Source: Lysobacter enzymogenes (GTDB taxonomy: Bacteria > Pseudomonadota > Gammaproteobacteria > Xanthomonadales > Xanthomonadaceae). From it: a stretch of 64,000 nt of DNA. The notes beneath the pieces were generated by a model, which was not told where the DNA came from, did no database searches, and worked only from the letters and a program-made list of their open reading frames with translations. Shown one piece after another: positions 40,661-51,600 of this stretch. The DNA lies in contig NZ_CP067395.1 of the NCBI RefSeq assembly GCF_017355525.1, positions 2,480,001 to 2,544,000 of the forward strand, written 5' to 3'. Positions within the stretch are counted from its first letter, which is position 1. Each line of letters opens with the position of its first letter. The position numbers and the translations under genes were made by a program.

Positions 40661-42679
40661 TCAGGCCGGCAGCTTGAAGTCGGCCACCGAACGGCGCAGG
40701 TCCGCCGCCAACTGCGCGAGGTTTCCAATCGACGCGGCGGTCTGGTTGGCGCCCTGCGAAGTCTGCGAGGTGATCTGCTGAATCGTGTTCATCGTCTGGG
40801 TGATGTTCGAGGCCGCGCTGGACTGCTGCTGCGCGGCGCTGGAAATGCCCTGAATCAGGTTCGACAAGTCCGACGACACCTTTTCGATCTCGCCCAGCGC
40901 GGTACCGGCGTCCTCGGCCAGGCGCGCGCCGGCGACCACTTCGGAGGTCGTCTGTTCCATCGAGCTGACAGCTTCGTTGGTGTCGGACTGAATTGTCTGG
41001 ACCAGCGTCTCGATTCGCTTGGTTGCGTTGGACGCGCGTTCCGCCAGTCGCTGCACTTCGTCGGCCACGACCGCGAACCCGCGGCCCGCTTCGCCGGCCG
41101 AGGCCGCCTGGATCGCCGCGTTGAGCGCCAGGATGTTGGTCTGCTCGGAGATGTCGTTGATCAGTTCCACGATCGAGCCGATTTCCTGCGAGCTTTCGCC
41201 CAGCCGCTTGATTCGCTTCGAGGTCTCCTGGATCTGGTCGCGGATCGAGTCCATGCCCTGAATCGTCTGCCGCACCACGCCGGCGCCCTTGGTCGCGATC
41301 TGCACCGAGCGCTGCGCCACGTCGGCCGACTCGGCCGAGTTCTTCGACACCTGGTCGATCGAGGCCGCGATTTCGCTGATGCGGTCCGACGCCGAGTTGA
41401 TCTCCTGCGCCTGGTGCTCCGCCGCTTCGGCCAGATGCATCGCGGTGGCCTGGGTTTCCTGGGCGCTGGAGGCGACCTGCACCGAGGTGTCGGTAATCGT
41501 CTGCACCAGGCTGCGCAGCTGTTCGACCGCGAAATTGATGGAGTCGGCGATCGCGCCGGTCATGTCCTCGGTGACGGTGGCCTTCACCGTCAGGTCGCCT
41601 TCCGCGAGCGAACCCATTTCGTCCAGCAAGCGCATGATCGCTTCCTGGTTGCGGTCGTTGAGTTCCTTGGTGGTCTGGTAGCGGCGCTGCTGGGCGTAGT
41701 TCAGCGAGAACAGCAAGCCGGCGATCGCGACCAGCGCGCCGAGGCCGGAGATGATCGACAGCCAGATGTTGCCGAGGAAGCTGGTGTCGCTCATCGAGCC
41801 GAACGAGGTCAGCGCCGAGAACAGCGACTGGCTGTCGGCGAGCATCTTGTCGGAGCCGCCGGTGATCGATTCGGCCGCGGCCTGGGCCTGGAACAGGTCC
41901 TTGGAGCTGGCCGAGATCGCGTCGAGGTCCTTCTTCATTTCCAGCCACAGCGCCTCGGCCTGGCCGAGCGCGGCCAGCGCGCCGCCGTTGCCGAGCGCGT
42001 TGACGCCGAACGAGGAGTCGCCCTTGCGCAGGCCGGTGAGGATGTTGCCGAACACGATCGCGTCGCGGCCGAGCGCTTCGCCGGCCATGCCGGCGCCGCT
42101 GCCGCCGGCGCGGATTTCGGTGATGCGGCGGGCCATCGTCGCCGACAGCACCACCTGGCGCAGGGCGATGTAGACCTGCGAGGACGGCGAGCCGGAGGCC
42201 GACATCGCGCGCACCAGTTCGTCCAGGCGCGCCTGCAGCTGCGGCACGCGGCCGGAGAAGCTGTCGGCGTTGGTCGCCAGCGCCAGCACCGCCTTCTCCG
42301 AGGCGATCACCTGGTCGGAGCTCTTGCCCATCGGCTCCCAGGTCTTGGTCGCGGTCTCGATCGGGCCGGACACGTTGGCGGTGTTGCCGTAGTTGTCGTT
42401 GAGCGACTTGATGTCGCCGTCGATCGCCGACTTGGTCGACTTGAACGCGGCGAACGCGTCCTTGTTGCCGCCGACCGCTTCGCGCGCCTGCACCGCGAGC
42501 TTCTGCGAGTTCACCTGCAAGCGCGAGGCCGCCGAGCTGGCGCCGCCCAGGCGCGCCGCCTGCCAGGTCGCGTAGCCGGTATTGAGGCCGAACACCAACA
42601 CCGATATGCCCAGCACGATCAGCCAGGTATTGGCGCCCAGCATGCGGCTCTTGCCGGCGTTGTCCATCACAGTGCTCAT
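40661..42679 (-). CDS. pilJ: Pilus chemoreceptor
   Basis: 672 residues. A membrane helix (about 16-36), a large periplasmic PilJ sensor region (about 40-300), a second helix (about 305-328), HAMP-like linker and an MCP signalling domain. The hairpin tip [32 protein letters not shown] is intact. PilJ binds PilA and links pilus retraction to ChpA through PilI. A GAGG site lies ten bases upstream. It follows pilI by 55 bases; no PilK (CheR) gene stands between pilJ and chpA. Confidence 0.96.
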   Translation of the reverse strand: MSTVMDNAGKSRMLGANTWLIVLGISVLVFGLNTGYATWQAARLGGASSAASRLQVNSQKLAVQAREAVGGNKDAFAAFKSTKSAIDGDIKSLNDNYGNTANVSGPIETATKTWEPMGKSSDQVIASEKAVLALATNADSFSGRVPQLQARLDELVRAMSASGSPSSQVYIALRQVVLSATMARRITEIRAGGSGAGMAGEALGRDAIVFGNILTGLRKGDSSFGVNALGNGGALAALGQAEALWLEMKKDLDAISASSKDLFQAQAAAESITGGSDKMLADSQSLFSALTSFGSMSDTSFLGNIWLSIISGLGALVAIAGLLFSLNYAQQRRYQTTKELNDRNQEAIMRLLDEMGSLAEGDLTVKATVTEDMTGAIADSINFAVEQLRSLVQTITDTSVQVASSAQETQATAMHLAEAAEHQAQEINSASDRISEIAASIDQVSKNSAESADVAQRSVQIATKGAGVVRQTIQGMDSIRDQIQETSKRIKRLGESSQEIGSIVELINDISEQTNILALNAAIQAASAGEAGRGFAVVADEVQRLAERASNATKRIETLVQTIQSDTNEAVSSMEQTTSEVVAGARLAEDAGTALGEIEKVSSDLSNLIQGISSAAQQQSSAASNITQTMNTIQQITSQTSQGANQTAASIGNLAQLAADLRRSVADFKLPA

Positions 42680-42734
42680 GGTTCGGGAACCTCGGGTGTA
42701 CGTGCGTGCGGTCTTGTTGGAGGAAGCGGCTGCG

Positions 42735-43280
42735 TCAGGCCGCTGCTTGTCGGAATTCGGGGGTGCGGGCCAGGCGGTCGAGGTTGAACACCCCCCAGGC
42801 CTGCTCGTCGACGCGGTAGGCGCGCTCGACGAAATGCGCGTAGCGGCCGGCGACCAGGGCCTCGGCGTCGTCCAGGGCGAGCAGGTTGTGCTCGTGGAAG
42901 CTGCGCTGGCCGTAGAGCTCGTCGATCAGCACCGCGACGTCGCCGCCGGGCTGGCGCACCAGCAGGATGCGCTGGCCTTCGTGCAGCACCGTGCGCTCGC
43001 CTTCCAGGAACTGCTTGAGGTCGACGATCGGCAACAGGTTGCCGCGCACGTTGGCCACCCCGAGCATCCACGGCTGCGCCCCGGGCACCTGGGTGACCTG
43101 GGGCAGCGACAGGATTTCCACCACTTCGGCGAAGGTCGAGGCGAGCCGGCGCGCGCCGATGCGGTAGCCGACGCCGCGCCACAGGCCGGGCGCGTCGAGC
43201 TGTTCGGGCAGACCGGCCACGTGCGCCAGCGAACGGCGCTCGTAATCGCTCAGCACATCGAACGGCGTCTTCAAAATCAT
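42735..43280 (-). CDS. pilI: CheW-like pilus coupling protein
   Basis: 181 residues, single CheW domain: [45 protein letters not shown] and [24 protein letters not shown]. It should bridge PilJ to ChpA. Separated by four bases from pilH upstream. Typical length for PilI (178 in P. aeruginosa). Confidence 0.94.
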   Translation of the reverse strand: MILKTPFDVLSDYERRSLAHVAGLPEQLDAPGLWRGVGYRIGARRLASTFAEVVEILSLPQVTQVPGAQPWMLGVANVRGNLLPIVDLKQFLEGERTVLHEGQRILLVRQPGGDVAVLIDELYGQRSFHEHNLLALDDAEALVAGRYAHFVERAYRVDEQAWGVFNLDRLARTPEFRQAAA

Positions 43281-43284
43281 CGTT

Positions 43285-43650
43285 TCACTTATCCAGCAGT
43301 TCTTTGATCCGCGCGATCAGATCGTCCTCGCGCGGCGGTTTGACGATGTAGTCGCGCGCGCCCTGGCGCATGCCCCAGGCGCGGTCGGTCTCCATGCCCT
43401 TGGTGCTGACGATCAGCACCGGGATCTGCTTGGTCTGCTCGTCCCGGCTCAGCGCGCGGGTGGCCTGGAAGCCGTTCATGCCGGGCAGCACCACGTCCAT
43501 CATCACCAGGTCGGGCCGCTCGCGCTTGGCCGCCTCGATGCCGTCCTCGGCACTGCCCGCGGCGAACACCTCGTGACCGTTGCGTTGCAGCAACTGGGTC
43601 AGCACCGCGGTATCCGTCGGCGAGTCCTCGATAAGCAGGATGCGTGCCAT
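43285..43650 (-). CDS. pilH: Twitching motility response regulator (retraction-side)
   Basis: 121-residue single receiver domain. Acidic pocket ED (8-9), phospho-Asp52 in VMMDVVLPGMNGF, Thr/Ser in LIVSTKG and Lys in DYIVKPP are intact. In P. aeruginosa PilH acts with PilG downstream of ChpA to balance extension and retraction. 20 bases follow pilG. Confidence 0.95.
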   Translation of the reverse strand: MARILLIEDSPTDTAVLTQLLQRNGHEVFAAGSAEDGIEAAKRERPDLVMMDVVLPGMNGFQATRALSRDEQTKQIPVLIVSTKGMETDRAWGMRQGARDYIVKPPREDDLIARIKELLDK

Positions 43651-43670
43651 GGTGTTGCCCTACCCCCCGG

Positions 43671-44069
43671 TCAGGCGTGTACGTGCTTGCGGATCGCGTC
43701 GAGGAGCTCCTCGCGCGTGAACGGCTTGGTCAGATATTGCTCGGAACCGACGATGCGGCCCCGCGCCTTGTCGAACAGGCCGTCCTTGGACGACAGCATG
43801 ATGACCGGCGTGCCCTTGAACAATTGATTGTTCTTGATGAGCGCGCACGTCTGATACCCGTCCAGACGCGGCATCATGATATCCACGAAAATGATCTGCG
43901 GCTGTTGGTCGGCGATCTTGGCCAACGCTTCGAATCCGTCGATGGCCGTGACCACCTCGCATCCTTCGCGCTTCAACAGCGTCTCGGCGGTTCGACGGAT
44001 GGTCTTGGAATCGTCGATCACCATGACCCTGAGACCATCGAGGCTGCCGCTACGAACCTCGTCGAGCAT
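43671..44069 (-). CDS. pilG: Twitching motility response regulator
   Basis: 132 residues, single receiver: DD pocket, SKTIRRTAETLLKREGCEV, phospho-Asp63 in IIFVDIMMPRLDGYQTCALIKNN, SSKDGLFDKARGRIVGS and Lys in YLTKPF. Very close to PilG of Pseudomonas. I use the ATG at 44069 because GGGGGA lies about nine bases before it; a TTG 21 bases earlier is the only other choice. It heads the operon under the promoter at 44126-44154. Confidence 0.95.
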   Translation of the reverse strand: MLDEVRSGSLDGLRVMVIDDSKTIRRTAETLLKREGCEVVTAIDGFEALAKIADQQPQIIFVDIMMPRLDGYQTCALIKNNQLFKGTPVIMLSSKDGLFDKARGRIVGSEQYLTKPFTREELLDAIRKHVHA

Positions 44070-44125
44070 TCTTTGTATCCCCCATTGCAAACGCCTTGAA
44101 ATCCCCGGGGCGTCGCGAAGCCGTC

Positions 44126-44154
44126 TTTATTTCAAGCCGCACGCAGGCTGTCAA
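44126..44154 (-). promoter_or_regulatory. Sigma-70-type promoter of the pil-chp operon
   Basis: On the minus strand, TTGACA (44149-44154) is followed by 17 bases and AATAAA (44126-44131). The -35 is perfect and the -10 matches four of six. It predicts a start about 50 bases before the pilG ATG. Confidence 0.65.
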
Positions 44155-44300
44155 GCACGCATTTCGCGCCCGGAAACTGAATACGCACGCCAAGCAGATC
44201 ACAGGACAACGACTTCGGCGGTCACACTTCGCCGGACGCCGCTTCCCTCGGCTACGCCATCGTCCTGTCCTGCGCAAGGCAGGCGACCTGATCGCTGCGT

Positions 44301-44333
44301 GTCGCAAATGGACGCTGCACGGCCGTTTGCGAC
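44301..44333. promoter_or_regulatory. Inverted repeat upstream of gshB
   Basis: GTCGCAAA and TTTGCGAC are exact reverse complements with 17 bases between, about 70 bases before the gshB start. It could be an operator or an mRNA hairpin; the sequence does not tell which. Confidence 0.35.
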
Positions 44334-44402
44334 CCCTACATCATGACAGATACCGGCGACCTGCCTGCTACCATCCCGTCAATCTTTGAGGATTCCGTTG
44401 CC

Positions 44403-45361
<959 letters not shown>

Positions 45362-45365
<4 letters not shown>

Positions 45366-46246
45366 GCGCGGCCGGCGTCCCGCACCTGCCCGGCGGCGGG
45401 CTGGCCGAGCCGCAGCGCTTCAGCGCGACGATGGTGCTGTCGGTGCTGGTCCACGGCATCGTCCTGCTCGGCGTCGGCTACACCCTGGAGAAGGCCGCGC
45501 CGGTGGCGCCGACCCTGGACGTGATCCTGACTCAGACCCAGACCGCGCTGACGCCGAAGCAGGCCGACTTCCTCGCCCAGGCCAACAACCAGGGCGGCGG
45601 CGAACACGACAAGAGCACGCGACCGCGCGACAACCAGTCCGGCCCGTCGCCGCAGGCCGAGGCCGGCGTGGCGCAGATGGCGCTGCGCGCGCAGTCGCCG
45701 GCGCAGCAGCCGCAGCCGACCGCGCGCGTGGTCAGCAGCACCCGCGGCGAAACCGCGACCGCGCGCGAACGCATCACCCAGACCCCGACCGAGCGCCCGC
45801 TGCCGGCCGGCCAGCGCAAGATCGAGCACGACATCGAGATGGCGCGGCTGGCGGCCGAGATCCACATGCGCTCGGAGCGCTACGCCAAGCGCCCGACCCG
45901 CAAGTTCGTGTCCGCCAGCACCACCGAGTACGCCTGGGCCGGCTACCTGCGCGGCTGGGCCGACCGGGTCGAACGGGTCGGCAACCTCAACTACCCCGAC
46001 GAAGCGCGCCGGCGCAAGCTCGCCGGGCAGGTCGTCATCAGCGTCGCGGTGCGCCGCAACGGCAGCGTCGAGCGCACCGACATCGTCCGCAGCAGCGGCA
46101 TTCCCCTGCTCGACGATTCGGCCCTGCGCATCGCCAAACTGGCCGAGCCTTACCCGCCGCTGCCGAAGACCGAAGAAAATCCGGACATCCTGCACGTGAC
46201 CCGGACCTGGAACTTCCTGCCGGGCGGGTCGCTGGTCGACGAGTAA
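45362..46246 (+). CDS. TonB-like energy transducer
   Basis: 294 residues. One N-terminal membrane helix (about 22-42, SATMVLSVLVHGIVLLGVGY), a Gln/Arg-rich periplasmic stem and a C-terminal TonB domain (about 205-290) with LNYPDEARRRKLAGQVVISVAVRRNG. The stem lacks the usual Pro-Glu/Pro-Lys repeats. The ATG overlaps the gshB stop (ATGA). P. aeruginosa TonB3, in the same position, is needed for twitching motility; a similar role is an inference. No ExbBD is here. Confidence 0.9.
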
Positions 46247-46432
46247 GCCGCGCCGCGCCCGCGATGCCGCGGCGCAGGCATGCGGGGCGCAGCCGTACGC
46301 ACGCTCAGGCGCGAAAGCGCACAGGCGTACAAACGCAAACGGTTCGGCGACGGGTAAATCGTCTTCGGCTCGCGCTATCGTGGGCGGCGCGCCCGCACGC
46401 GCGACCGTCTCCGGTTCAATGGATTGAAACGC

Positions 46433-47560
46433 ATGCCCGTGTCCCGCCGCCACGCCAGACATCCCGCCCGCCGGTTGCCGGCCGTCGCCCTCGCCGCCGC
46501 GGTTTGCGCCGCGCTGCTGCTCGGCGCCTGCGGGCGCGACGCGCCGGACGCTGCCGACGCCCCCCCTGCCGCCGCGGTCGCCGATGCCGCCGCGCAAGAC
46601 CCGCGCTGGGCCGCGCTCGGCGCACGCCTGTTCGCCGACGCCCGCCTCAGCGCCGACGGCAAGGTCAGCTGCGCCACCTGCCACCGCGCCGAGCATGCGT
46701 TCTCCGACGGCCACCCGGTCTCGGTCGGCGTACACGGCAAGACCAGCACCCGCAACGCGCCGAGCCTGCTCGATGTCGCGCAGTTACCTCACTTCTTCTG
46801 GGACGGGCGCGAAGCAAAGCTCGAAACCGTGGTGCTGCAACCGCTGACCAACCCGGTCGAGATGGGCCTGGGCTCGCGCGACGAACTGCTGCAGCGCCTG
46901 TCCGCCGACCCGGCCTACGCCGCCGCGTTCGCCGAACTCGGCGGCGTGTCCGCCGACGCCGCCGCACGCGCGCTGGCCGCCTACCTGCGCACCCTGCGCA
47001 GCGGCGACAGCGCCTTCGACCGTTACCAGGCCGGCGACCGCACCGCCCTCGACGCCGACCAGCAAGCCGGCCTCGCGCTGTTCACCGGCAAGGCCGCCTG
47101 CAACGAGTGCCATCAACTGCAATCTGGCCGCGCGCGCTTCACCGACGACGGCTTCCACCACCTCGGCGTCAACGACGGCGCCATCGCCGGCCGCGTCGCC
47201 GGTTTGATCCAGCGCCTGGACGGCCGCCGCGACCTCGGCGAAGCCGTACTGACCGAAACCGATATCGCCGGCCTCGGCCACTTCGTCGCCAGCCGCAAAC
47301 CCGCCGACCTCGCCGCGTTCCGCACGCCCTCGCTGCGCAACATCGCCCGCACAGCGCCGTACATGCACGACGGCTCGGTGGCGACGCTGGAGGAGGCGGT
47401 GGATCAGGAGGTGTACTACCGCGGCATCAACAAGGGGCGGCCGTTGTCGATGACGGTGGAGGAGCGGCGGCAGTTGTTGGCGTTCTTGCGCGGGTTGTCG
47501 GATTCGACGCCAACCGCCACCGCGACGAGGGCCGCGATCGTTCCACCAGCCCGCCCCTGA
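46433..47560 (+). CDS. Diheme cytochrome c peroxidase / MauG-family lipoprotein
   Basis: 375 residues with a lipobox LLLGACG (about residue 25-31), so it should be lipid-anchored in the periplasm. Two heme c sites: SCATCHRAEHAFSDG (about residue 79) and ACNECHQLQ (about 222). The segments NAPSLLDVAQLPHFFWDGR and FRTPSLRNIARTAPYMHDG are typical of this family, which reduces hydrogen peroxide or performs oxidative maturation. The ATG has a weak ribosome site; a TTG nine bases earlier is possible. It stands alone. Confidence 0.9.
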   Translation: MPVSRRHARHPARRLPAVALAAAVCAALLLGACGRDAPDAADAPPAAAVADAAAQDPRWAALGARLFADARLSADGKVSCATCHRAEHAFSDGHPVSVGVHGKTSTRNAPSLLDVAQLPHFFWDGREAKLETVVLQPLTNPVEMGLGSRDELLQRLSADPAYAAAFAELGGVSADAAARALAAYLRTLRSGDSAFDRYQAGDRTALDADQQAGLALFTGKAACNECHQLQSGRARFTDDGFHHLGVNDGAIAGRVAGLIQRLDGRRDLGEAVLTETDIAGLGHFVASRKPADLAAFRTPSLRNIARTAPYMHDGSVATLEEAVDQEVYYRGINKGRPLSMTVEERRQLLAFLRGLSDSTPTATATRAAIVPPARP

Positions 47561-47667
47561 GCGGAACGCGTCGCGCGAGACGGCTTTGTCGGCTCCGCCA
47601 TCGCAACGATGGCCGCCATCTGCCGCACGAGCCGAATCGCCGTGCTTGCGCCTGGACTAAAGCGCGC

Positions 47668-48096
47668 TCAGATGCCGCTGTCCCTGGTTCGCGGATTGGC
47701 GATCAGGTCGGCCAGCACTTTGGGATCGTTGGAGAACTTCACGGTGATCATGGCCGGGAAGTACACCATCACCGTTTTCTCGCGCATGTAGTAGAAGACG
47801 AAGAAGTTGTCGCGCCCAAGACGAACGCCGACCTTTCCGGACAACACCCCAAGGTCGGACACTTGCCTGAAGCTGATGTCCGGGTGCACCAGGGCCACCA
47901 GCTTGCGGGCGCATTGCGCCGCATAGGCGACCGCCGCGTCCTTGCCGGTCACATCCTTGCCGTTGAGCGACAGTACATAACCGCCGCGTCCGTCGGGACG
48001 CATCTCCGCCACCAGCACTTCGCGCTCCGCGCACGCGGCCTGCGCCGCGCCGGGGGCGGCGGCGGCGAGCAACGCGAGCCATAAACCGAGTTTCAT
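47668..48096 (-). CDS. Secreted hypothetical protein
   Basis: 142 residues with a signal peptide (AAAAPGAAQA, cut about residue 20) and two Cys (CAERE, QCARK) in the mature part. The rest is beta-rich and ends near TRDSGI. No family is recognised. It is the last minus-strand gene of the RHS block, 147 bases after the small lipoprotein, so it may belong to the same unit. The longer open frame has an upstream start, but the signal peptide sets this one. Confidence 0.65.
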   Translation of the reverse strand: MKLGLWLALLAAAAPGAAQAACAEREVLVAEMRPDGRGGYVLSLNGKDVTGKDAAVAYAAQCARKLVALVHPDISFRQVSDLGVLSGKVGVRLGRDNFFVFYYMREKTVMVYFPAMITVKFSNDPKVLADLIANPRTRDSGI

Positions 48097-48243
48097 CGTT
48101 TCATTCTCCCGTGTAGCGCCGGAACATACTGTTCGAATCGGCGACGGAAGCTTTGAAACCCCACTCCTCCGCGACTCGCGCACTTCCCGCCATCGATGTG
48201 GCGGAAACCATTGCTGCTCGCCCCAACACAGCACTGCAACAAA

Positions 48244-48609
48244 TCACGGCAGAACAGACAGCTCTCCGAGCTCGACCTCGCTGTCGAACGAACCCCGGCC
48301 ACCGAGCATCAACTCGCGAGAACGCAAAACCCTGCCATCCTGACACCGAACGGTGAAGTAGTACGCCTGTTTGTTCGCTGGAACCACGAAACTGGCGGTG
48401 AATGCAGTCGCAACCCCACGGGACGAACTCGTCGTCCCGGTCGACGCCCGAACCAGGCTGAGCGTGCAGTCTTCGCGTGCGGCTCCCGAATCGCTCGCAG
48501 GTACGGTTCCGGAAACCCGAACCGGCATGTCTCCACCGAACGCGGCGCAACCGCTCGCCAATAGGACCGCAACCAGCGGAGAAAGAAAACATGGCTTTAC
48601 TTTTCGCAT
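48244..48609 (-). CDS. Small lipoprotein overlapping the RHS gene, candidate immunity protein
   Basis: 121 residues with lipobox LLASGCAAF (Cys about 21). The mature part (about 100 residues) is Ser/Thr-rich with two further Cys, in EDCTLSLVRAST and VRCQDGRVL, and an Ig-like or beta-sandwich look. Its ATG lies 13 bases inside the end of the RHS gene, so the two are translated from one message. A lipid-anchored periplasmic protein directly after a toxin-like C-terminus fits an immunity role; no similarity shows it. Confidence 0.8.
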   Translation of the reverse strand: MRKVKPCFLSPLVAVLLASGCAAFGGDMPVRVSGTVPASDSGAAREDCTLSLVRASTGTTSSSRGVATAFTASFVVPANKQAYYFTVRCQDGRVLRSRELMLGGRGSFDSEVELGELSVLP

Positions 48610-51600
48610 TTGCTTCCCTTATTCAGGCAGTTTTCGAAATTCGCCTGATTCTGGTCCGCGAAGGCGTTCGCAGGGTCCTCGAAGCGGTTGCCTTTGTCCG
48701 GCCCATTGCGCAAATACTCGGCAGCGTAGGCCGTTCGCGAAATCTTCCCGACATTCCACTGGTGAATTACGTGGTAGTACTCGTGAAGCACCAGGTGCGG
48801 ATTGGAGAAGAACTGACCCACGGAAAAGTCCGGGGGCAGCCGGATCGAATTCTTGCGCGTGGTGATCCATTCGTTCTTCACGAACCTTTTGTTCCTCACA
48901 TCCACGCCTGAGATCGACTCACCAAAGATCAATTTGAGGCAGTCCGCCATCAACCCGGATGCAGGCGCCAGTCCCAGCGGATCGGCCAGACTGACCGGGT
49001 CGCCTTCAACATACGCATAAGGGTTCAACCCTCCACTCAGACCGATCGGATCCTCGCTGATGAAGCGCGCCATGCCTGGATGGTAGTAGCGCGCACGGTA
49101 GTAATACAGTCCACTGGCATCCATCTCGCGACCTGTGTATTGGTAAGGATTGTCGAATCCAGCCTGAGATGCCTGCGTCTGTCCGTAAGGGGTGTAGTCG
49201 TAGCGTTGCACCACAGCGCCAGCGGCATTGCTCAGCGCCTTGGTGCTGCCAAGCGCGTCGACCATGAAATAAGTCCGCCCAGACGCATCGGTGCGCGCGA
49301 AACGCTCGTCGATGTCCAGCCCGGTCAAGATTCCACTGACTCTTGCGCCACGGCTCTCCTGTACGGCATCCAACCCATCGTACAGATACTGCACGGATTG
49401 GCCGTTTTCGACCTTGCCGACGCGCCGGCCGAGCGGGTCGTAGACGAAGCTGGCTATGGTCTGGCCTTCTTGCTGGATCTGAGTCAATTGGCCGCGCCCA
49501 TTCCAGACATAGGTACGGCTTCCGTCGTCGACGAGATTCCCATTGGCGTCGTAGTTGAGCGTCCGATCGCGGTACCGGGTCTGGCGTTGGTTGTCGTCGA
49601 ACGTATTTCCATCGCTGACCTGCGGCAGCAAAGTGTTGGCCCACGAACCGGTCTGCGCCACACGTTGTCCGGTTCGGTCGTAGCCGTACCCCATGGTCCC
49701 AAGTACAGAGCCATCGGCACCGGCATAAGCCAGTCCGGCCAGATCGCCGGCCGGATTGAACTCATAGGCAGCGACTACCCCGTTCGGCAGCGTAACCGTC
49801 TTGCGACGACCGGCTTCGTCGTAGTCGAACAAAACGATCTCGCCTGCTTGCGCGATCCGACGCAGTCTATTGCCGTCGTCATAGCGATATTCGACCTTGG
49901 CCTGGCTACCGGCGGTCATGCCTATCCTCCGGCTCATCACGTCGTACTCATACGCAACCGAGCCCGCGGCGCTGGTTTCCGTCAGCACCCGATCGAAGTC
50001 GTCGTAGTCCCAACTGACCGTTCCAGCAGCGGAATCCAGGATCTGGCGGCGCCTATCGCCCGCGTCGTACACGAACGCCTGGGTGCTGCCGTCGGCCAAG
50101 GTCGCGCCGCTGGGCCGGCCCAGCTCATCATAGCTCACGCTGGATGTCTTTCCGGCGCGGTTCGTGTGAGTCTTGACCTTGTCCCCATCGAAGTAGGTCC
50201 AGGTTTCGGCTTGCCCCAGGGCGTCGCGACGCTCGACCAATCGATCGCGATCATCGTATGCATACGTGATTCCGTTGCCGTGCGGCAACAACACTGCCGT
50301 CAAGTTGCCGTTGTTGTCGTAGTCCAGCTCCATCATCCGCCGCATCGGGTCGGTTTGGCTGCGCATTCGGTCGCTGCTGTCGTAGCTGCGCCGGGCGATC
50401 CGGCCCTCCTCATCACGTACCACCACCAATCGTCCGAGTGAGTCATAGGCGAACCCCGTGGCGCGCCCCAACGGATCCACTACCGCCGTCAGCTCGCCGC
50501 CTTCATAGCGATACGTCACCGTATTGCCTTTGTTATCGGTCACCGCGATCCGCTGCCCAGCCGCGTTGCACTGGATGTCGACGACCCGGTTCATGGCGTC
50601 GGTAACGCGGGTCAGGCAATTATCGGTGTACTCGAACGTCGCCCTGCGATTCAGCGGATCGGTGACGCTGCCGACCAAACCATCTGCTCGATAAGACACC
50701 CGGATCGACCGCGATTTCGGCGTACCCGCCATTTCGGTCATTTGGGTCAACTGGTCCGCTGCGTTGTACTGGTATTCGGTCTTTCTCCCCAGCGGATCGG
50801 TACGCACCCGAACTTGGCCGGAGGCATAGCGCTCGAACAGGTACGTTTGCTCCTTGTTGGTTCCGTAGCCGTAGGTGTCGCTGATCGGATAGGGCGCGGC
50901 GTTCTCGTCGAACACCACCCGCCGCTTGACTCCGTCCGGGCGCGTCACCAGCACCGCCAGATGGCCTTCGGGCGTGTTGCTGTATGCGAACGTGAAGATG
51001 CTATTGTCCGCCAGCGTTTGCTTGGCGATGCGGCCGATCCAGCTGCCGTACTTGGGATATTCGTTGTAGACCACGCGATGGCCGCGCCGGTCGATCACCG
51101 ACTCCATCACGTGCTGCATCAGGTAAGTGCCAAGTTTCTTGTGGTAATCCGCGTACAGACAATAGCGATAATCGACGTTGATGCCCTCGGGACATACTGC
51201 GAAATCATCCGAGAACGAGCTCACCTTGTAGGTGTACTTTTGGGTCGTCAGGTCCGGGTAGGTCACCGTCTTGAGCAGGCCTTGCTCGTTGTACTCGTAC
51301 CCCCAGGTTCGCCCGGTGTGGTCTTTTACAGCGCTGATCCGGTTCTGGTTGTCGTAGGTAAAGCCGACGATGCGTCCGTTCGGCGACACCAACTGGCTCA
51401 GCAGGCCGGCGTTGTAGACCAGCCGCGTCTGGTTGCCGAACCGGTCCTGCACCCACTGCAGGCGGGTGTTGTTGTAGCTGCCGAACTGCATCTGCGAGCC
51501 GTCGCGCAGGGTCACGCGGTAGGCGCGGCCGTACGGCTGCTCAGGGTCGGAATCGAAGATCGAACGCATCACCGCACCGGCGAACGCGCTGCGCGATCCG

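Larger units (their letters stand above)
44070..44402. other. Divergent control region between pilG and gshB
   Basis: 333 non-coding bases with the pilG promoter (44126-44154) and an 8-bp inverted repeat (44301-44333). No further gene is supported; the open frame 44343-44402 is only a possible N-terminal extension of gshB. Confidence 0.6.

Noticed and set aside
32888..42787. 3,299-residue open frame on the plus strand reading [11 protein letters not shown] repeats
   Set aside because: It is the antisense of chpA, pilJ and the CheB-like gene. The repeats mirror the 45-bp coiled-coil array, and high GC removes stops. The minus-strand genes have clear domains and starts.
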